From contig NZ_WWFG01000002.1 in assembly GCF_026127265.1 (NCBI RefSeq), forward strand, positions 1,178,001-1,242,000: a stretch of 64,000 bases of DNA. The letters run 5' to 3'. The notes under the pieces are model-generated. The model saw only the letters and a list, made by a program, of their open reading frames with translations. It was not told the DNA's origin and ran no database searches. The DNA is from Nostoc sp. KVJ3 (GTDB lineage Bacteria > Cyanobacteriota > Cyanobacteriia > Cyanobacteriales > Nostocaceae). This document shows, piece by piece, positions 1-9,572 of this stretch (position 1 is the stretch's first letter; every line of letters begins with the position of its first letter). The translations under genes were made by a program, and so were the position numbers.

Positions 1-2090
1 AACTTCATGGCGGGAAGTTTAACGGCACAGGTGCGGAATATTGCCGAAGTAACTACGGCGGTTGCAACAGGCGACTTATCCAAGAAAATCACTGTCGATG
101 TCAAAGGTGAAATTCTAGAGTTGAAAAATACTATTAATACAATGGTGGATCAACTCAATTCTTTTGCATCAGAAGTAACACGAGTTGCCCGTGAGGTGGG
201 AAGCGAAGGTAAATTGGGCGTACAAGCAGAAGTGCGCGGCGTGGCTGGTACTTGGAAGGATTTAACCGACAGCGTGAATTTCATGGCGGGAAGCTTGACG
301 GCGCAGGTGCGGAATATTGCCGAAGTAACAACGGCGGTTGCAACAGGCGATTTATCCAAGAAAATCACCGTCGATGTCAAAGGTGAAATTCTGGAGTTGA
401 AAAATACCATTAATACAATGGTGGATCAACTCAGTTCCTTTGCAAGTGAGGTGACGCGAGTTGCGCGCGAAGTGGGAACTGAAGGGAAATTGGGTGTACA
501 AGCAGAAGTTAAAGACGTTGCCGGCACTTGGAAAGATTTAACTGATAGCGTAAACTTCATGGCGGGAAGCTTGACGGCACAGGTGCGGAACATTGCCGAA
601 GTGACAACTGCGATCGCCAATGGCGACTTATCGAAGAAAATTACTGTTGCCGTCAAAGGCGAAATTCTTGAACTCAAGAATACTATCAATATCATGGTGG
701 ATCAACTCAACTCCTTTGCAAGTGAAGTTACAAGAGTTGCGCGTGAGGTGGGAAGCGAGGGTAAACTAGGTGTCCAAGCAGATGTGCGCGGCGTAGCTGG
801 AACTTGGAAAGATTTAACTGATAGCGTGAACTTCATGGCGGGAAGTTTAACGGCACAGGTGCGGAACATTGCCGCCGTCACCACCGCCGTAGCAAATGGC
901 GACTTATCTAAGAAAATCTCTGTTGATGTTAAAGGGGAAATTTTAGAGTTAAAAAACACCGTCAACACAATGGTAGATCAACTCAATTCCTTTGCCAGTG
1001 AAGTGACGCGAGTTGCCCGTGAAGTGGGAACTGAAGGTAAACTAGGCGTACAAGCAGAAGTTAAAGGTGTAGCCGGCACTTGGAAAGATTTAACTGACAG
1101 CGTGAACTTCATGGCGGGAAGCTTGACGGCGCAAGTGCGAAACATTGCCGAAGTGACTACAGCCGTAGCAAATGGCGACTTATCGAAGAAAATCACCGTC
1201 GATGTGAAAGGGGAAATTCAAGAACTGAAAAACACTATTAATACAATGGTGGATCAGCTAAATTCCTTTGCATCAGAAGTTACAAGGGTTGCTCGTGAGG
1301 TGGGAACGGAAGGGAAATTAGGCGTGCAAGCCTACGTTAGAGGAGTTGCAGGAACTTGGAAAGATTTGACGGATAACGTTAACTCAATGGCGGGGAACCT
1401 CACCGGACAAGTTCGCAACATCGCCGAAGTTACCAAGGCGGTAGCTAATGGCGACTTATCGAAGAAAATCACCGTCGATGCCAAAGGTGAAATTTTAGAT
1501 TTGAAGAACACTACTAACACAATGGTGGATCAACTTAGTTCCTTTGCATCGGAAGTAACACGGGTGGCGCGGGAAGTGGGAACGGAAGGGAAGTTGGGCG
1601 GACAAGCGCAAGTCCAAGGTGTTGCAGGGACTTGGAAAGATTTGACAGATAACGTTAATTCAATGGCGGGGAACTTAACAGCACAAGTGCGCGGTATCGC
1701 CAGAGTTGTAACCGCAGTTGCTAACGGTGACTTGAAACGGAAACTGATGCTAGATGCTAAAGGAGAAATTGAAACCTTGGCAGAAACAATCAACGAGATG
1801 ATTGATACTCTAGCGACATTTGCCAATCAGGTAACTACAGTAGCGCGGGAAGTGGGAATTGAAGGGAAGTTAGGCGGACAAGCTAGAGTCCCTGGGGCGG
1901 CTGGAACTTGGAAAGATTTGACGGATAATGTAAATGAACTTGCTGCTACATTGACAACTCAGTTGCGAGCGATCGCAGAAGTTGCTACAGCTGTAACTAA
2001 AGGTGATTTAACTCGTTCAATTGCCGTCGAAGCATTAGGGGAAGTAGCGATACTCAAAGACAACATCAACCAGATGATTGCCAATCTGCG
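1..2090 (+). repeat. Tandem 276-bp repeats encoding HAMP modules
   Basis: Blocks of 276 bp (92 codons) follow one another in frame, each starting near an ATGGCGGGAA sequence (7, 283, 559, 835, 1111, 1387, 1663). The blocks up to about 1380 are close to identical at the DNA level, while the last three carry more substitutions. The pattern suggests homogenisation or recent amplification by unequal recombination. Confidence 0.95.
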
Positions 2091-4920
2091 GGAGACAACG
2101 CAGAAAAATACTGAGCAAGATTGGTTAAAAACTAACTTAGCCAAGTTTACCCGAATGCTGCAAGGACAGCGAGACTTAGAAACCGTATCTAAACTAATTC
2201 TCTCAGAACTAGCACCCTTGGTAGGAGCGCAACACGGCGTATTCTTCCTAATGGAGTCTGCTGAACATACACCATATTTGAAACTAATTAGTAGCTACGC
2301 TTACCGCGAACGCAGACATCTAGCTAACCGGTTCCATTTGGGTGAAGGTTTGGTGGGACAATGCGCTTTAGAAAAAGAGCGAATTCTGCTGACAGATGTA
2401 CCAAGTGATTATGTCAGAATTACCTCCGGTTTGGGAGAAGCGTCTCCCCTGAATGCCGTGGTGTTACCCGTACTCTTTGAAGGACAGGTGACAGCCGTGA
2501 TTGAATTAGCATCCTTCCGGCGCTTTAGCGAAATTCATTTGACATTCTTCGACCAGCTTACCGAAAGTATAGCGATCGTCCTCAACACGATCGCAGCATC
2601 GATGCGAACTGAAGAATTACTCAAGCAATCGCAATCTTTGGCTGAAGAACTCCAAACCCAGCAAAGCGAACTCCGAGAAACCAACAAGCGTTTAGAACAA
2701 CAAGCCCAATCACTCAAAACTTCCGAAGATTTACTCAAAGGACAGCAAGAGGAACTGCAACAAACCAACGCCGAATTAGAAGAAAAAGCAGAGTTGTTAG
2801 CGATGCAAAAGAAAGAAGTCGAGCGCAAAAATCGGGAAATCGAACAAGCAAGACTATCTTTAGAAGACAAGGCTGAACAACTCGCCCTTTCTTCAAAATA
2901 CAAATCAGAATTTCTCGCCAACATGTCCCACGAACTGCGGACACCGTTGAACAGCTTGTTGATTTTGGCGAAGTTGTTGTCAGATAACATTGATCGCAAC
3001 CTTAGCGCCAAACAAGTCGAATATAGCCAAACAATTTACTCAGCAGGTACTGATTTGTTGGCGTTAATCAATGACATTCTGGATCTCGCTAAAATTGAAT
3101 CTGGAACTATGTCAATTGACATGACCCAAATTCCCTTAGTAGACTTGGGTGAACAAGTTGAGCGTACTTTTCGGCAAATAGCTGAGACTAAAAAACTTGC
3201 CTTTGCAATTGAATTTACTCCTGAATTGCCCACCAGCATCTATACAGATGTCAAACGCTTACAACAAGTATTAAAAAATCTCCTTTCTAACGCTTTTAAG
3301 TTTACAGAGAAAGGGGAAGTCCGCTTGCAGATTGCCCTAGCAAAGCAGGGATGGAGCAACGACCAAATAACTTTAAATGGCGCTCAAAATGTCATTGCTT
3401 TCTCAGTTAGCGATACAGGTATTGGCATCGCCCCTGACAAACAAAAAGTTATTTTCGAGGCATTTCAACAAGCCGATGGCTCTACCAGTCGGAGATACGG
3501 CGGTACGGGATTAGGCTTATCAATTAGCCGCGAAATCGCCCGTCTCTTCGGCGGTGAAATTAAACTCACAAGTCAACCCGGACAAGGTAGCACCTTTACA
3601 TTCTTTTTCCCACAATTAAGTCCTGAGTCAACATCAACACAACTCAGCACTCCTTACTCAGAAACGCGATTAATCGGGTCTAATACAGACGCGATGAATC
3701 GCGTCTCTACAATGATTAATGACGATCGCGCTACTATTGCTATAGGCGATCGCGTCTTGTTAATCGTCGAGGATGACGTAAAATTTGCCCGTATCCTCAT
3801 AGAAATGGCGCAACAAGATGGATTCAAGGTGATAACAGCCCAAAATGGCAGTACAGGTTTAGCACTAGCCCAGCAATTCCATCCTTCAGCCATTTTGTTA
3901 GATATCAGGTTGCCAGAAATGGATGGCTGGACGGTATTAGATCGTCTAAAACATGACCCAAATACCCGTCATATTCCTGTACATATCATGACAGTTGAGG
4001 AAGGGAGACAGCGCGGTTTGCAACTAGGTGCGATCGCATATCTACAAAAACCCTTAACCAGCGAGACAATATCTGAGGCGTTGACTAAAATTAAGGGTTT
4101 TGTTGAGCGCCAGGTAAAAAATTTACTGGTAGTCGAAGATGATGACACTCAACGGCTTAGTATTGTCGAGTTAATTGGCAACAGTGATGTTTCTACTACT
4201 GCTGTTGCTACTGGTACAGAAGCCCTAGAAGCCATCCGTAACCAGCATTTTGATTGTCTCGTCCTCGACTTAGGGCTACCCGACATGACCGGGTTTCAAC
4301 TGATCGAGCAGATTAAGCTTCTACCCAACGGCAAAAGCTTACCAATCATTGTCTACACCGGTAGAGAAATTAGCAAAGCTCAAGAAACTGAACTCAGACG
4401 GATTGCGGAAACAATCATCATTAAAGATGTGCGATCGCCCGAACGTCTCCTTGATGAAACAGCATTATTTTTACATCGAGTCCAAGCAAATTTACCAGCA
4501 CCCAAACAACAAATACTTCAACAACTCCATTCCATCGATTACTTACTCGCTGGCAAAAAAGCGCTAATTGTAGACGACGATATGCGTAATATTTTCGCGC
4601 TGACAAGTATGCTGGAACGTTATCAGATACAAGTGTTATACGCCGAAAACGGCAGAGAGGGAATTAACCTGTTAGAAACTACACCAGATATTGATGTCGT
4701 TTTAATGGACGTAATGATGCCAGAAATGGACGGTTACGAAACAACAAGCTTAATCCGCCAAAACGAGCAATTTAAATCTTTGCCGATTATTGCACTGACC
4801 GCTAAAGCCATGCAAGGCGATCGCGAGAAGTGTATTGAAGCCGGTGCATCAGACTACATTACCAAACCCGTTGATACTGAGCAACTCCTTTCACTCTTGC
4901 GCGTTTGGCTATATCGTTAG
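1..4920 (+). CDS. Poly-HAMP hybrid histidine kinase with GAF and three receiver domains (5' end outside window)
   Basis: The reading frame is open from base 1, so the N-terminus lies upstream; 1,639 codons are visible. The first ~720 residues are eight HAMP modules with a 92-residue period, recognisable by GDLSKKITV, GEILELKNT and GTWKDLTD; the first five or six are nearly identical, the last two diverged. Then come a GAF domain (~710-870), a long coiled coil, HisKA with MSHELRTPLN (~970), a HATPase with DTGIGI and GGTGLGLSI, and three receivers with LLDIRLPEMDG, VLDLGLPDMTG and LMDVMMPEMDG, all with the acceptor Asp. The poly-HAMP module type is that of group III kinases such as fungal Nik1/Os-1, which sense osmotic or cell-envelope stress; the signal here is unknown. 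No membrane segment is visible, so it may be cytosolic unless one lies upstream. Confidence in the class is very high; the stimulus is an inference. Confidence 0.97.
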   Translation, partial: NFMAGSLTAQVRNIAEVTTAVATGDLSKKITVDVKGEILELKNTINTMVDQLNSFASEVTRVAREVGSEGKLGVQAEVRGVAGTWKDLTDSVNFMAGSLTAQVRNIAEVTTAVATGDLSKKITVDVKGEILELKNTINTMVDQLSSFASEVTRVAREVGTEGKLGVQAEVKDVAGTWKDLTDSVNFMAGSLTAQVRNIAEVTTAIANGDLSKKITVAVKGEILELKNTINIMVDQLNSFASEVTRVAREVGSEGKLGVQADVRGVAGTWKDLTDSVNFMAGSLTAQVRNIAAVTTAVANGDLSKKISVDVKGEILELKNTVNTMVDQLNSFASEVTRVAREVGTEGKLGVQAEVKGVAGTWKDLTDSVNFMAGSLTAQVRNIAEVTTAVANGDLSKKITVDVKGEIQELKNTINTMVDQLNSFASEVTRVAREVGTEGKLGVQAYVRGVAGTWKDLTDNVNSMAGNLTGQVRNIAEVTKAVANGDLSKKITVDAKGEILDLKNTTNTMVDQLSSFASEVTRVAREVGTEGKLGGQAQVQGVAGTWKDLTDNVNSMAGNLTAQVRGIARVVTAVANGDLKRKLMLDAKGEIETLAETINEMIDTLATFANQVTTVAREVGIEGKLGGQARVPGAAGTWKDLTDNVNELAATLTTQLRAIAEVATAVTKGDLTRSIAVEALGEVAILKDNINQMIANLRETTQKNTEQDWLKTNLAKFTRMLQGQRDLETVSKLILSELAPLVGAQHGVFFLMESAEHTPYLKLISSYAYRERRHLANRFHLGEGLVGQCALEKERILLTDVPSDYVRITSGLGEASPLNAVVLPVLFEGQVTAVIELASFRRFSEIHLTFFDQLTESIAIVLNTIAASMRTEELLKQSQSLAEELQTQQSELRETNKRLEQQAQSLKTSEDLLKGQQEELQQTNAELEEKAELLAMQKKEVERKNREIEQARLSLEDKAEQLALSSKYKSEFLANMSHELRTPLNSLLILAKLLSDNIDRNLSAKQVEYSQTIYSAGTDLLALINDILDLAKIESGTMSIDMTQIPLVDLGEQVERTFRQIAETKKLAFAIEFTPELPTSIYTDVKRLQQVLKNLLSNAFKFTEKGEVRLQIALAKQGWSNDQITLNGAQNVIAFSVSDTGIGIAPDKQKVIFEAFQQADGSTSRRYGGTGLGLSISREIARLFGGEIKLTSQPGQGSTFTFFFPQLSPESTSTQLSTPYSETRLIGSNTDAMNRVSTMINDDRATIAIGDRVLLIVEDDVKFARILIEMAQQDGFKVITAQNGSTGLALAQQFHPSAILLDIRLPEMDGWTVLDRLKHDPNTRHIPVHIMTVEEGRQRGLQLGAIAYLQKPLTSETISEALTKIKGFVERQVKNLLVVEDDDTQRLSIVELIGNSDVSTTAVATGTEALEAIRNQHFDCLVLDLGLPDMTGFQLIEQIKLLPNGKSLPIIVYTGREISKAQETELRRIAETIIIKDVRSPERLLDETALFLHRVQANLPAPKQQILQQLHSIDYLLAGKKALIVDDDMRNIFALTSMLERYQIQVLYAENGREGINLLETTPDIDVVLMDVMMPEMDGYETTSLIRQNEQFKSLPIIALTAKAMQGDREKCIEAGASDYITKPVDTEQLLSLLRVWLYR

Positions 4921-4932
4921 CGATCGCTATCA

Positions 4933-6150
4933 CTAAGCACTCCTCAAAGCCACAATGGGGTCGAGTTTTGCCGCGCGACGGGCAGGAACAACGCCAAAGA
5001 ATAAACCAATACCACCAGAAACACCAACTGCCATACTAATCGCTACCGGAGAAAGACTCGCTTCTAAAGGAGTCAAAGCTCCCACTAACAAAATGCCACT
5101 AACACCAACCGCAGTCCCAACTAATCCGCCAGCTGCGGAAACTATCACCGCCTCAATGATAAACTGGAGCAAAATATCTTGCTCAGTTGCGCCGATCGCT
5201 TTTCTTAATCCGATTTCTTGAGTGCGTTCGGTGACGGAAACTAGCATAATATTCATAATCCCAATGCCGCCGACAAACAAAGATATGCCAGCGATCGCAG
5301 CTAACATAATTGTCAAAGCACCTGTAATTTGACCAACAGTTTGCAAGGCATCCTTTTGAGAGCGAAGCGTAAAATCATCTTCACCATTAATTTTGTGCCG
5401 TAAGCGCAGCAAATTAGTAATTTGAAACTCTGCTGCATCCACGCTCTCGGAATTACGAGCGGCTGCAACGAGGTAATCTAAAGAAATACCATAGGGAGAA
5501 TTCTTTCCCACAAGTCGGTTTGCCGAGGTGGTGATTGGTATTAAAGCAGCATTATCATAATCTGCTCCCACGCTAGAACCTTTGGCTATTAACGTCCCAA
5601 TCACTTGAAAGCTGGTATTTCCAACTCGCAATTGCTGACCGATGGCGTTACTATTACCAAATAGTTTTTCTGCCAAATCTCCACCTAGCACAACGACTTG
5701 ATTATTTCGCTTGATATCTACCTCAGAGAAAAACCTACCTTTAGCTGTTTCAAAATCCCGCACCGATAGAAAGCTGGGAGTTGTGCCAATGATATTGACA
5801 TCGGTGTTTCTGTTGCGGAATATAACCACCTGTCTGGTGTTTAACTCTGGTGCAACTCCTACTACTGTTGGCACTTGAGAAGCGATCGCTTCCGCATCTT
5901 GTAACACCAGAGTTTTTGGCACTTCAAAGGAGATCCGCTCAGTTTCTCGATTCCCTGGAAGTACAAATAGCACATTTGGCCCTAATGACTCCAACTGTTT
6001 ATTAACGTACTTTTGCCCACCTTCGCCAATCCCAATCATGGCAATTACTGAGGCATTGCCAATAACTATACCCAACATCGTCAGGGCGCTACGCAGCTTA
6101 TTTGACAACAGGGTTTTCCCCGCCATTTGGACACTTTCTAAAAAATTCAT
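4933..6150 (-). CDS. MacB-type ABC transporter permease (FtsX family)
   Basis: A 405-residue inner-membrane protein. It has one N-terminal membrane helix after NKLRSALTMLGIVIGN (the usual MacB/FtsX start), a large periplasmic MacB_PCD domain (~45-265), and three C-terminal helices of the FtsX domain (~285-400) including GIGIMNIMLVSVTERTQEIG. MacB-type permeases do not form a channel; they transmit ATP hydrolysis to a periplasmic adaptor for export of peptides, antibiotics or lipoproteins. The adaptor gene lies 10 bp upstream on the same strand, so the two form an operon. A MacB needs an ATPase; this protein has no Walker motifs and no ATPase gene is next to it, so it must be encoded elsewhere. 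Substrate unknown. Confidence 0.93.
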   Translation of the reverse strand: MNFLESVQMAGKTLLSNKLRSALTMLGIVIGNASVIAMIGIGEGGQKYVNKQLESLGPNVLFVLPGNRETERISFEVPKTLVLQDAEAIASQVPTVVGVAPELNTRQVVIFRNRNTDVNIIGTTPSFLSVRDFETAKGRFFSEVDIKRNNQVVVLGGDLAEKLFGNSNAIGQQLRVGNTSFQVIGTLIAKGSSVGADYDNAALIPITTSANRLVGKNSPYGISLDYLVAAARNSESVDAAEFQITNLLRLRHKINGEDDFTLRSQKDALQTVGQITGALTIMLAAIAGISLFVGGIGIMNIMLVSVTERTQEIGLRKAIGATEQDILLQFIIEAVIVSAAGGLVGTAVGVSGILLVGALTPLEASLSPVAISMAVGVSGGIGLFFGVVPARRAAKLDPIVALRSA

Positions 6151-6160
6151 GTCTTAATAA

Positions 6161-7633
6161 TTACAAATTATTCTGTTTTTCTTTGGCTTTTTCGATTTTG
6201 TAGTCTTTGGGTGGATTAACAAAAATGCGATCGCCTTCTTTAACTCCCCCTAAAATCTGAGTTTGGTCTTTGATTTGCGCCCCGACGGTAATTTCGCGGA
6301 ACTGGGGTTTATTTTTTGCATCTGGTATAAGTACGCCAGTCTTACCCTTTTCGGTGACAATTGACACCGTTGGTAACACTAAGGCATTATTAACGCGATC
6401 GCCTAAAAAAGTCAGATCCACGTTTAAGCCAGAACGCAATTTATCTGTGCCAGTATCAAGAGCAACCCGCACCTGGAAGGATGTGACACCTTGTTCCACA
6501 ACTGCTTCTGGAGCAATCAGGCGCACATGACCTTTAAAAATGCGATCGGGATAGGCATCGGCGACAATTTCCACTTGCTGCCTTTGTTTAATTCTGCCAA
6601 TATCAGCTTCAGGAACTTGAGCTAATATTTCTAAACCCCGTGCGACAGCGACAATTGAACTGGAAGTTGCCGACGCACTCGTAGAAGCAGAAGTTGTCGG
6701 TGTCACAAAAGCCCCTGGTTCGGCATACTTTTGCGTCACAATTCCCGAAAGGGGAGCGCGAATAATGGTATCTTCCAACTGCACTTGCACACCCTTCAAC
6801 TGAGCCTCAGCACTGGCAACAGCCGCTTGTCGTTGGTCGATTTCCTCAGAACGAGTGCCATCTTGTAATAGAATCAATGCCGCCCGTGCTTCATTTACAG
6901 CTGCTTGTCGTTGGTCGATTTCCTCAGAACGAGTGCCAACTTGGAGTAACGACAATCGTTTTTTAATTTCTTCTAAATTGGCTTTAGCACTTTTGTCTTC
7001 GCTGATAGCTTGATCGAGTAATTGCTTGTTCTCTGCACCCTCTTTGTATAGATATTGGTAACGCTTTACCTGTTCGCTGGTATAGTTCACCTTTGCTTGA
7101 GCCGCATCCACTTGGGATTGAGATTGGGCAATCTCTTGGGGACGATTACCAGCCTTAGCTGCGGCTAGTTGGGCTTGAGCTTGTGCTAACCGCGCCTTTC
7201 CTTGAGCGATTTCTTGAGGACGGCTACCAGCAAGGGCTTCGGCTAATTGTGCTTGACTTTGGGCTAAGTTAGCCCGATACTGACTTCTTTGAGCTTCAAT
7301 ACTCGCGCTATCCATGCGGGCGAGGATTTGCCCTTGTTGAATGCGATCGCCTTGTTCTACGTATAATTGCGATAACACTCCGGGGTTCTTCGGACTAATA
7401 TTTACACTCTGAACTGGCACGACTTTGCCACTAGCTGTAATCAGCAAAGTAACGTTTTTCGCTGTGACTGGCACTGTTAATTCAGCAATGTCTTCTTTAT
7501 TTGTCCCTTGATTTACCAGGGTGTAGGTTGTCACACTACCTACAACCAAAGCACCACCTGCCATCAGCCCAATCAGCCAGCGCAATGGATACTTAACTTT
7601 GCCAATAACTGGAATTTCTATGTGAGTAGCCAT
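6161..7633 (-). CDS. HlyD/MacA-type periplasmic adaptor (membrane fusion protein)
   Basis: A 490-residue adaptor with one N-terminal membrane anchor (~18-42), a lipoyl-like half (around VSPKNPGVLSQLYVEQGD), a long alpha-helical hairpin (~115-280) rich in Ala, Gln and Glu, the second lipoyl half with IRAPLSGIVT, and a beta-barrel/membrane-proximal C-terminus. The hairpin contains internal duplications: RPQEIAQ occurs twice and RSEEIDQRQAAV twice, the latter nearly identical in DNA. Adaptors of this family couple a MacB-type permease to an outer-membrane channel. The permease gene follows after 10 bp, so this is the first gene of a two-gene export operon. Confident in class; the exported compound is unknown. 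Confidence 0.95.
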   Translation of the reverse strand: MATHIEIPVIGKVKYPLRWLIGLMAGGALVVGSVTTYTLVNQGTNKEDIAELTVPVTAKNVTLLITASGKVVPVQSVNISPKNPGVLSQLYVEQGDRIQQGQILARMDSASIEAQRSQYRANLAQSQAQLAEALAGSRPQEIAQGKARLAQAQAQLAAAKAGNRPQEIAQSQSQVDAAQAKVNYTSEQVKRYQYLYKEGAENKQLLDQAISEDKSAKANLEEIKKRLSLLQVGTRSEEIDQRQAAVNEARAALILLQDGTRSEEIDQRQAAVASAEAQLKGVQVQLEDTIIRAPLSGIVTQKYAEPGAFVTPTTSASTSASATSSSIVAVARGLEILAQVPEADIGRIKQRQQVEIVADAYPDRIFKGHVRLIAPEAVVEQGVTSFQVRVALDTGTDKLRSGLNVDLTFLGDRVNNALVLPTVSIVTEKGKTGVLIPDAKNKPQFREITVGAQIKDQTQILGGVKEGDRIFVNPPKDYKIEKAKEKQNNL

Positions 7634-8136
7634 ATTATATAGAAGCCTGTCAAAATTGCTGTGTAGGAATACCTTTTAGTTAAAGGGCAAGTGCAGAATA
7701 GGGAGTTGGTAAACCTTTGGGATTTAAATTTTTATTACTAAAGTAACAACTAAACGCATAATTAAGCTTCATAGTTGCTTAATATTCCTTCATACTAGGC
7801 ATTAGTATTTGTGTATGTCTTCACCTGAATGGGTGACTTTTGCCACTCGTGGGTAAGATAGTTTATTTGCTATCTACCAAAAAACCAAGATCCCCGACTT
7901 CTCAAAGAAGTCGGGGATCTTTCATATCGATCGCGAATAATTCAGGATGGCTATAGAGAAGGGGTTTATAATTATTGCTGAAATTGAATCCTTACAAATA
8001 GTGCGTTACGGGTTTCATCCTATAGCGTTTCCTAATCATACAAGGTACATCATAGTCCCCTCATCGCTTGCGGGGAGGGGGGTGGGGTTCTTGTACTACA
8101 GTGACTACTTTTGTTCAAAAATCAAATATGATTCCT
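7634..8136. other. Intergenic spacer with a hairpin
   Basis: No gene is convincing here. The spacer holds the presumed promoter of the HlyD/MacB operon near its left end and a strong inverted repeat at 7887-7922. A G-rich stretch near 8055-8095 resembles a degraded copy of the common cyanobacterial intergenic repeats. The only ORF (7947-8204, plus) overlaps the receiver gene antisense and has no recognisable sequence. Confidence 0.6.
7887..7922 (-). terminator. Hairpin repeat, likely terminator of the receiver gene
   Basis: A near-perfect stem of 15 bp (AAGATCCCCGACTTC and its complement) with a 5-base loop. Read on the minus strand it is followed by a T-rich run, consistent with factor-independent termination of the receiver gene. 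The same hairpin occurs at 42900-42930 and, degraded, at 25699-25733, so it is also a dispersed repeat family. Confidence 0.55.
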
Positions 8137-8595
8137 CTACTTGTGTAAAACTACTAAATTGGGGCACAAATTTTCCGCCACACCTTTCTGTACTTGCTTC
8201 ATAAGCATGGAAACAAATTTATCAAGGTCGCATGGTTTAAGTAAATAGTCTTCAAACTCTACATCTGGAATTTGGTCATAAGTACCTCTGGTAGATGTTG
8301 AAGTCACAATCACTGGAATATGATTGCCATTATCTGCTTCCATCGCAGTCAATTTATTCAGTAATGTATAAATACTTTCACCTAAGAACCTTATCTCACA
8401 CACTACAATATCGGGGGTGAAACAACTCAGGATTTCTAAAGCTTCTTTTACTGAACCAGCAGTAATCACATTTGCGCTCAAGTCTTTGAGTAAAAATGCA
8501 TACAAATCTCTACTATCGCGATCGTTGTCTACAACGAGTACTTGTACACCATTGAGTATCCCAACTGCCAAGCAAAAGCCATTGATTAAATTCAT
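8137..8595 (-). CDS. Single-domain response regulator with Glu at the phospho-acceptor position
   Basis: A 152-residue stand-alone receiver (CheY-like, ~17-140) without an output domain. The acidic pocket is present (VVDNDRD), as are the switch Ser/Thr (VIVTSTST) and the conserved Lys (LLKPCD). At the acceptor site, where the family has Asp, the sequence reads PDIVVCEIRF: the Asp is Glu (GAG codon, 8395-8397). Asp-to-Glu changes can mimic the phosphorylated state, so the protein may be locked on or work as a scaffold. The family's usual Met-Pro after the acceptor is also missing (FLG). A later ATG is not obvious; the long N-terminal stretch before VQVLVVD is unusual. It stands alone, with long spacers on both sides. 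Confidence 0.88.
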   Translation of the reverse strand: MNLINGFCLAVGILNGVQVLVVDNDRDSRDLYAFLLKDLSANVITAGSVKEALEILSCFTPDIVVCEIRFLGESIYTLLNKLTAMEADNGNHIPVIVTSTSTRGTYDQIPDVEFEDYLLKPCDLDKFVSMLMKQVQKGVAENLCPNLVVLHK

Positions 8596-9572
8596 AACAA
8601 GACCTGCGATTAGGGATTTAAGTGCAAAGTGGGCTGAAAAATCCGTAGTAGAGATACGAGTTTTTGCGTCTCTACTGTATTAGGTCAAAAGGTGCATTGA
8701 TTTCAAATAGGGTATGGGGCATTGCAAAACAGATTTTCATCTTTTATTGTGGGTGCAACTAATGGATTCTCTTCCAAAAGTAGCTTTTGCAAGAGCAGGG
8801 GTTTTTTATTACCCCTTTCCTCTTTACCCTTTTACCAACTTCTGTAAGAAGTCTATTAGAAAGGTTTCCTTACCAACTCGAAGCAAGCTTCTGGCTCAGG
8901 AGAAGAGTAGTTACAGAGAAAAATATCCAAAGAATAATTTTTGCTAGAAATCAAACAGAAAAACTTTCTTTCTGTAATATGGCAGGGCGTTGTTTGATTT
9001 TCTAAATTAGTTGATTAACAACGATATAAAACGTAATAAAAACAAATGTGGCAACCAAACTATTTCAGTAATTACGCGGTCAAAATCTGAAGCCTCCTTC
9101 GCGTAGCGCACCGATGTACACACAAGTCGAAAAATGCTCTTTTGTCAGAGTGAAAGTATCACACTGACTGACACGCCCAGAACTGAAGTTCAGGGCTGAT
9201 AGCGAAAGTCTACTCAAGTGGACTGAATTGATCTTGCGATCGCAACGAAGTGGAGCGAAGCAATCACCAGGACTCTGCGTTCGCGAAGCGTGTCCGAAGG
9301 ACTTATGCTTCACTCCGTTCGCAATGAAAAGTGTTTAACCGGACATGATATTACATATTTTCATCCGCTACTAAGGATATTTTTTATACAAAAACAATGA
9401 AAGTTTAGGGTGCGGAATGTGGGATTTAGTCCACTTGAGTGGACTTTAGCTATGAGACTCGGAATTTATTCTGAGGTGGGATAGAAACGCAGCGCGAGAA
9501 AAGACATGGAATTATTTAAGGGGGTTGAGGGATCTCCTGGGCGTAAGTCATTTGCATAATTAACTAAAAGAA
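8596..9572. other. Repeat-rich intergenic region
   Basis: Nearly 1 kb without a supported gene. Two copies of a palindromic motif related to AGTCCACTTGAGTGGACT lie at about 9206-9226 and 9428-9448. A patch at 9095-9110 and 9236-9322 has the GCGTTCGCGAAGCGTGTCCGAAGGA-type mosaic repeats common in Nostocales. ORFs at 8714-9005 and 9080-9313 fall on these repeats or have no protein-like composition. Confidence 0.6.
9428..9448. repeat. Palindromic repeat AGTCCACTTGAGTGGACT
   Basis: The motif TAGTCCACT-TG-AGTGGACTTTA forms a short perfect palindrome. A diverged copy with the core ACTCAAGTGGACT lies near 9210-9224 on the other orientation. Short palindromes of this type are dispersed in the genomes of filamentous cyanobacteria; function unknown. 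Confidence 0.6.

Noticed and set aside
150..1826. Series of minus-strand ORFs of 60-98 codons at regular spacing
   Set aside because: They are antisense shadows of the 276-bp HAMP repeats and repeat with the same period.
8714..9005. Two overlapping plus-strand ORFs
   Set aside because: No start signal, no protein-like pattern, and the sequence is low-complexity intergenic DNA.
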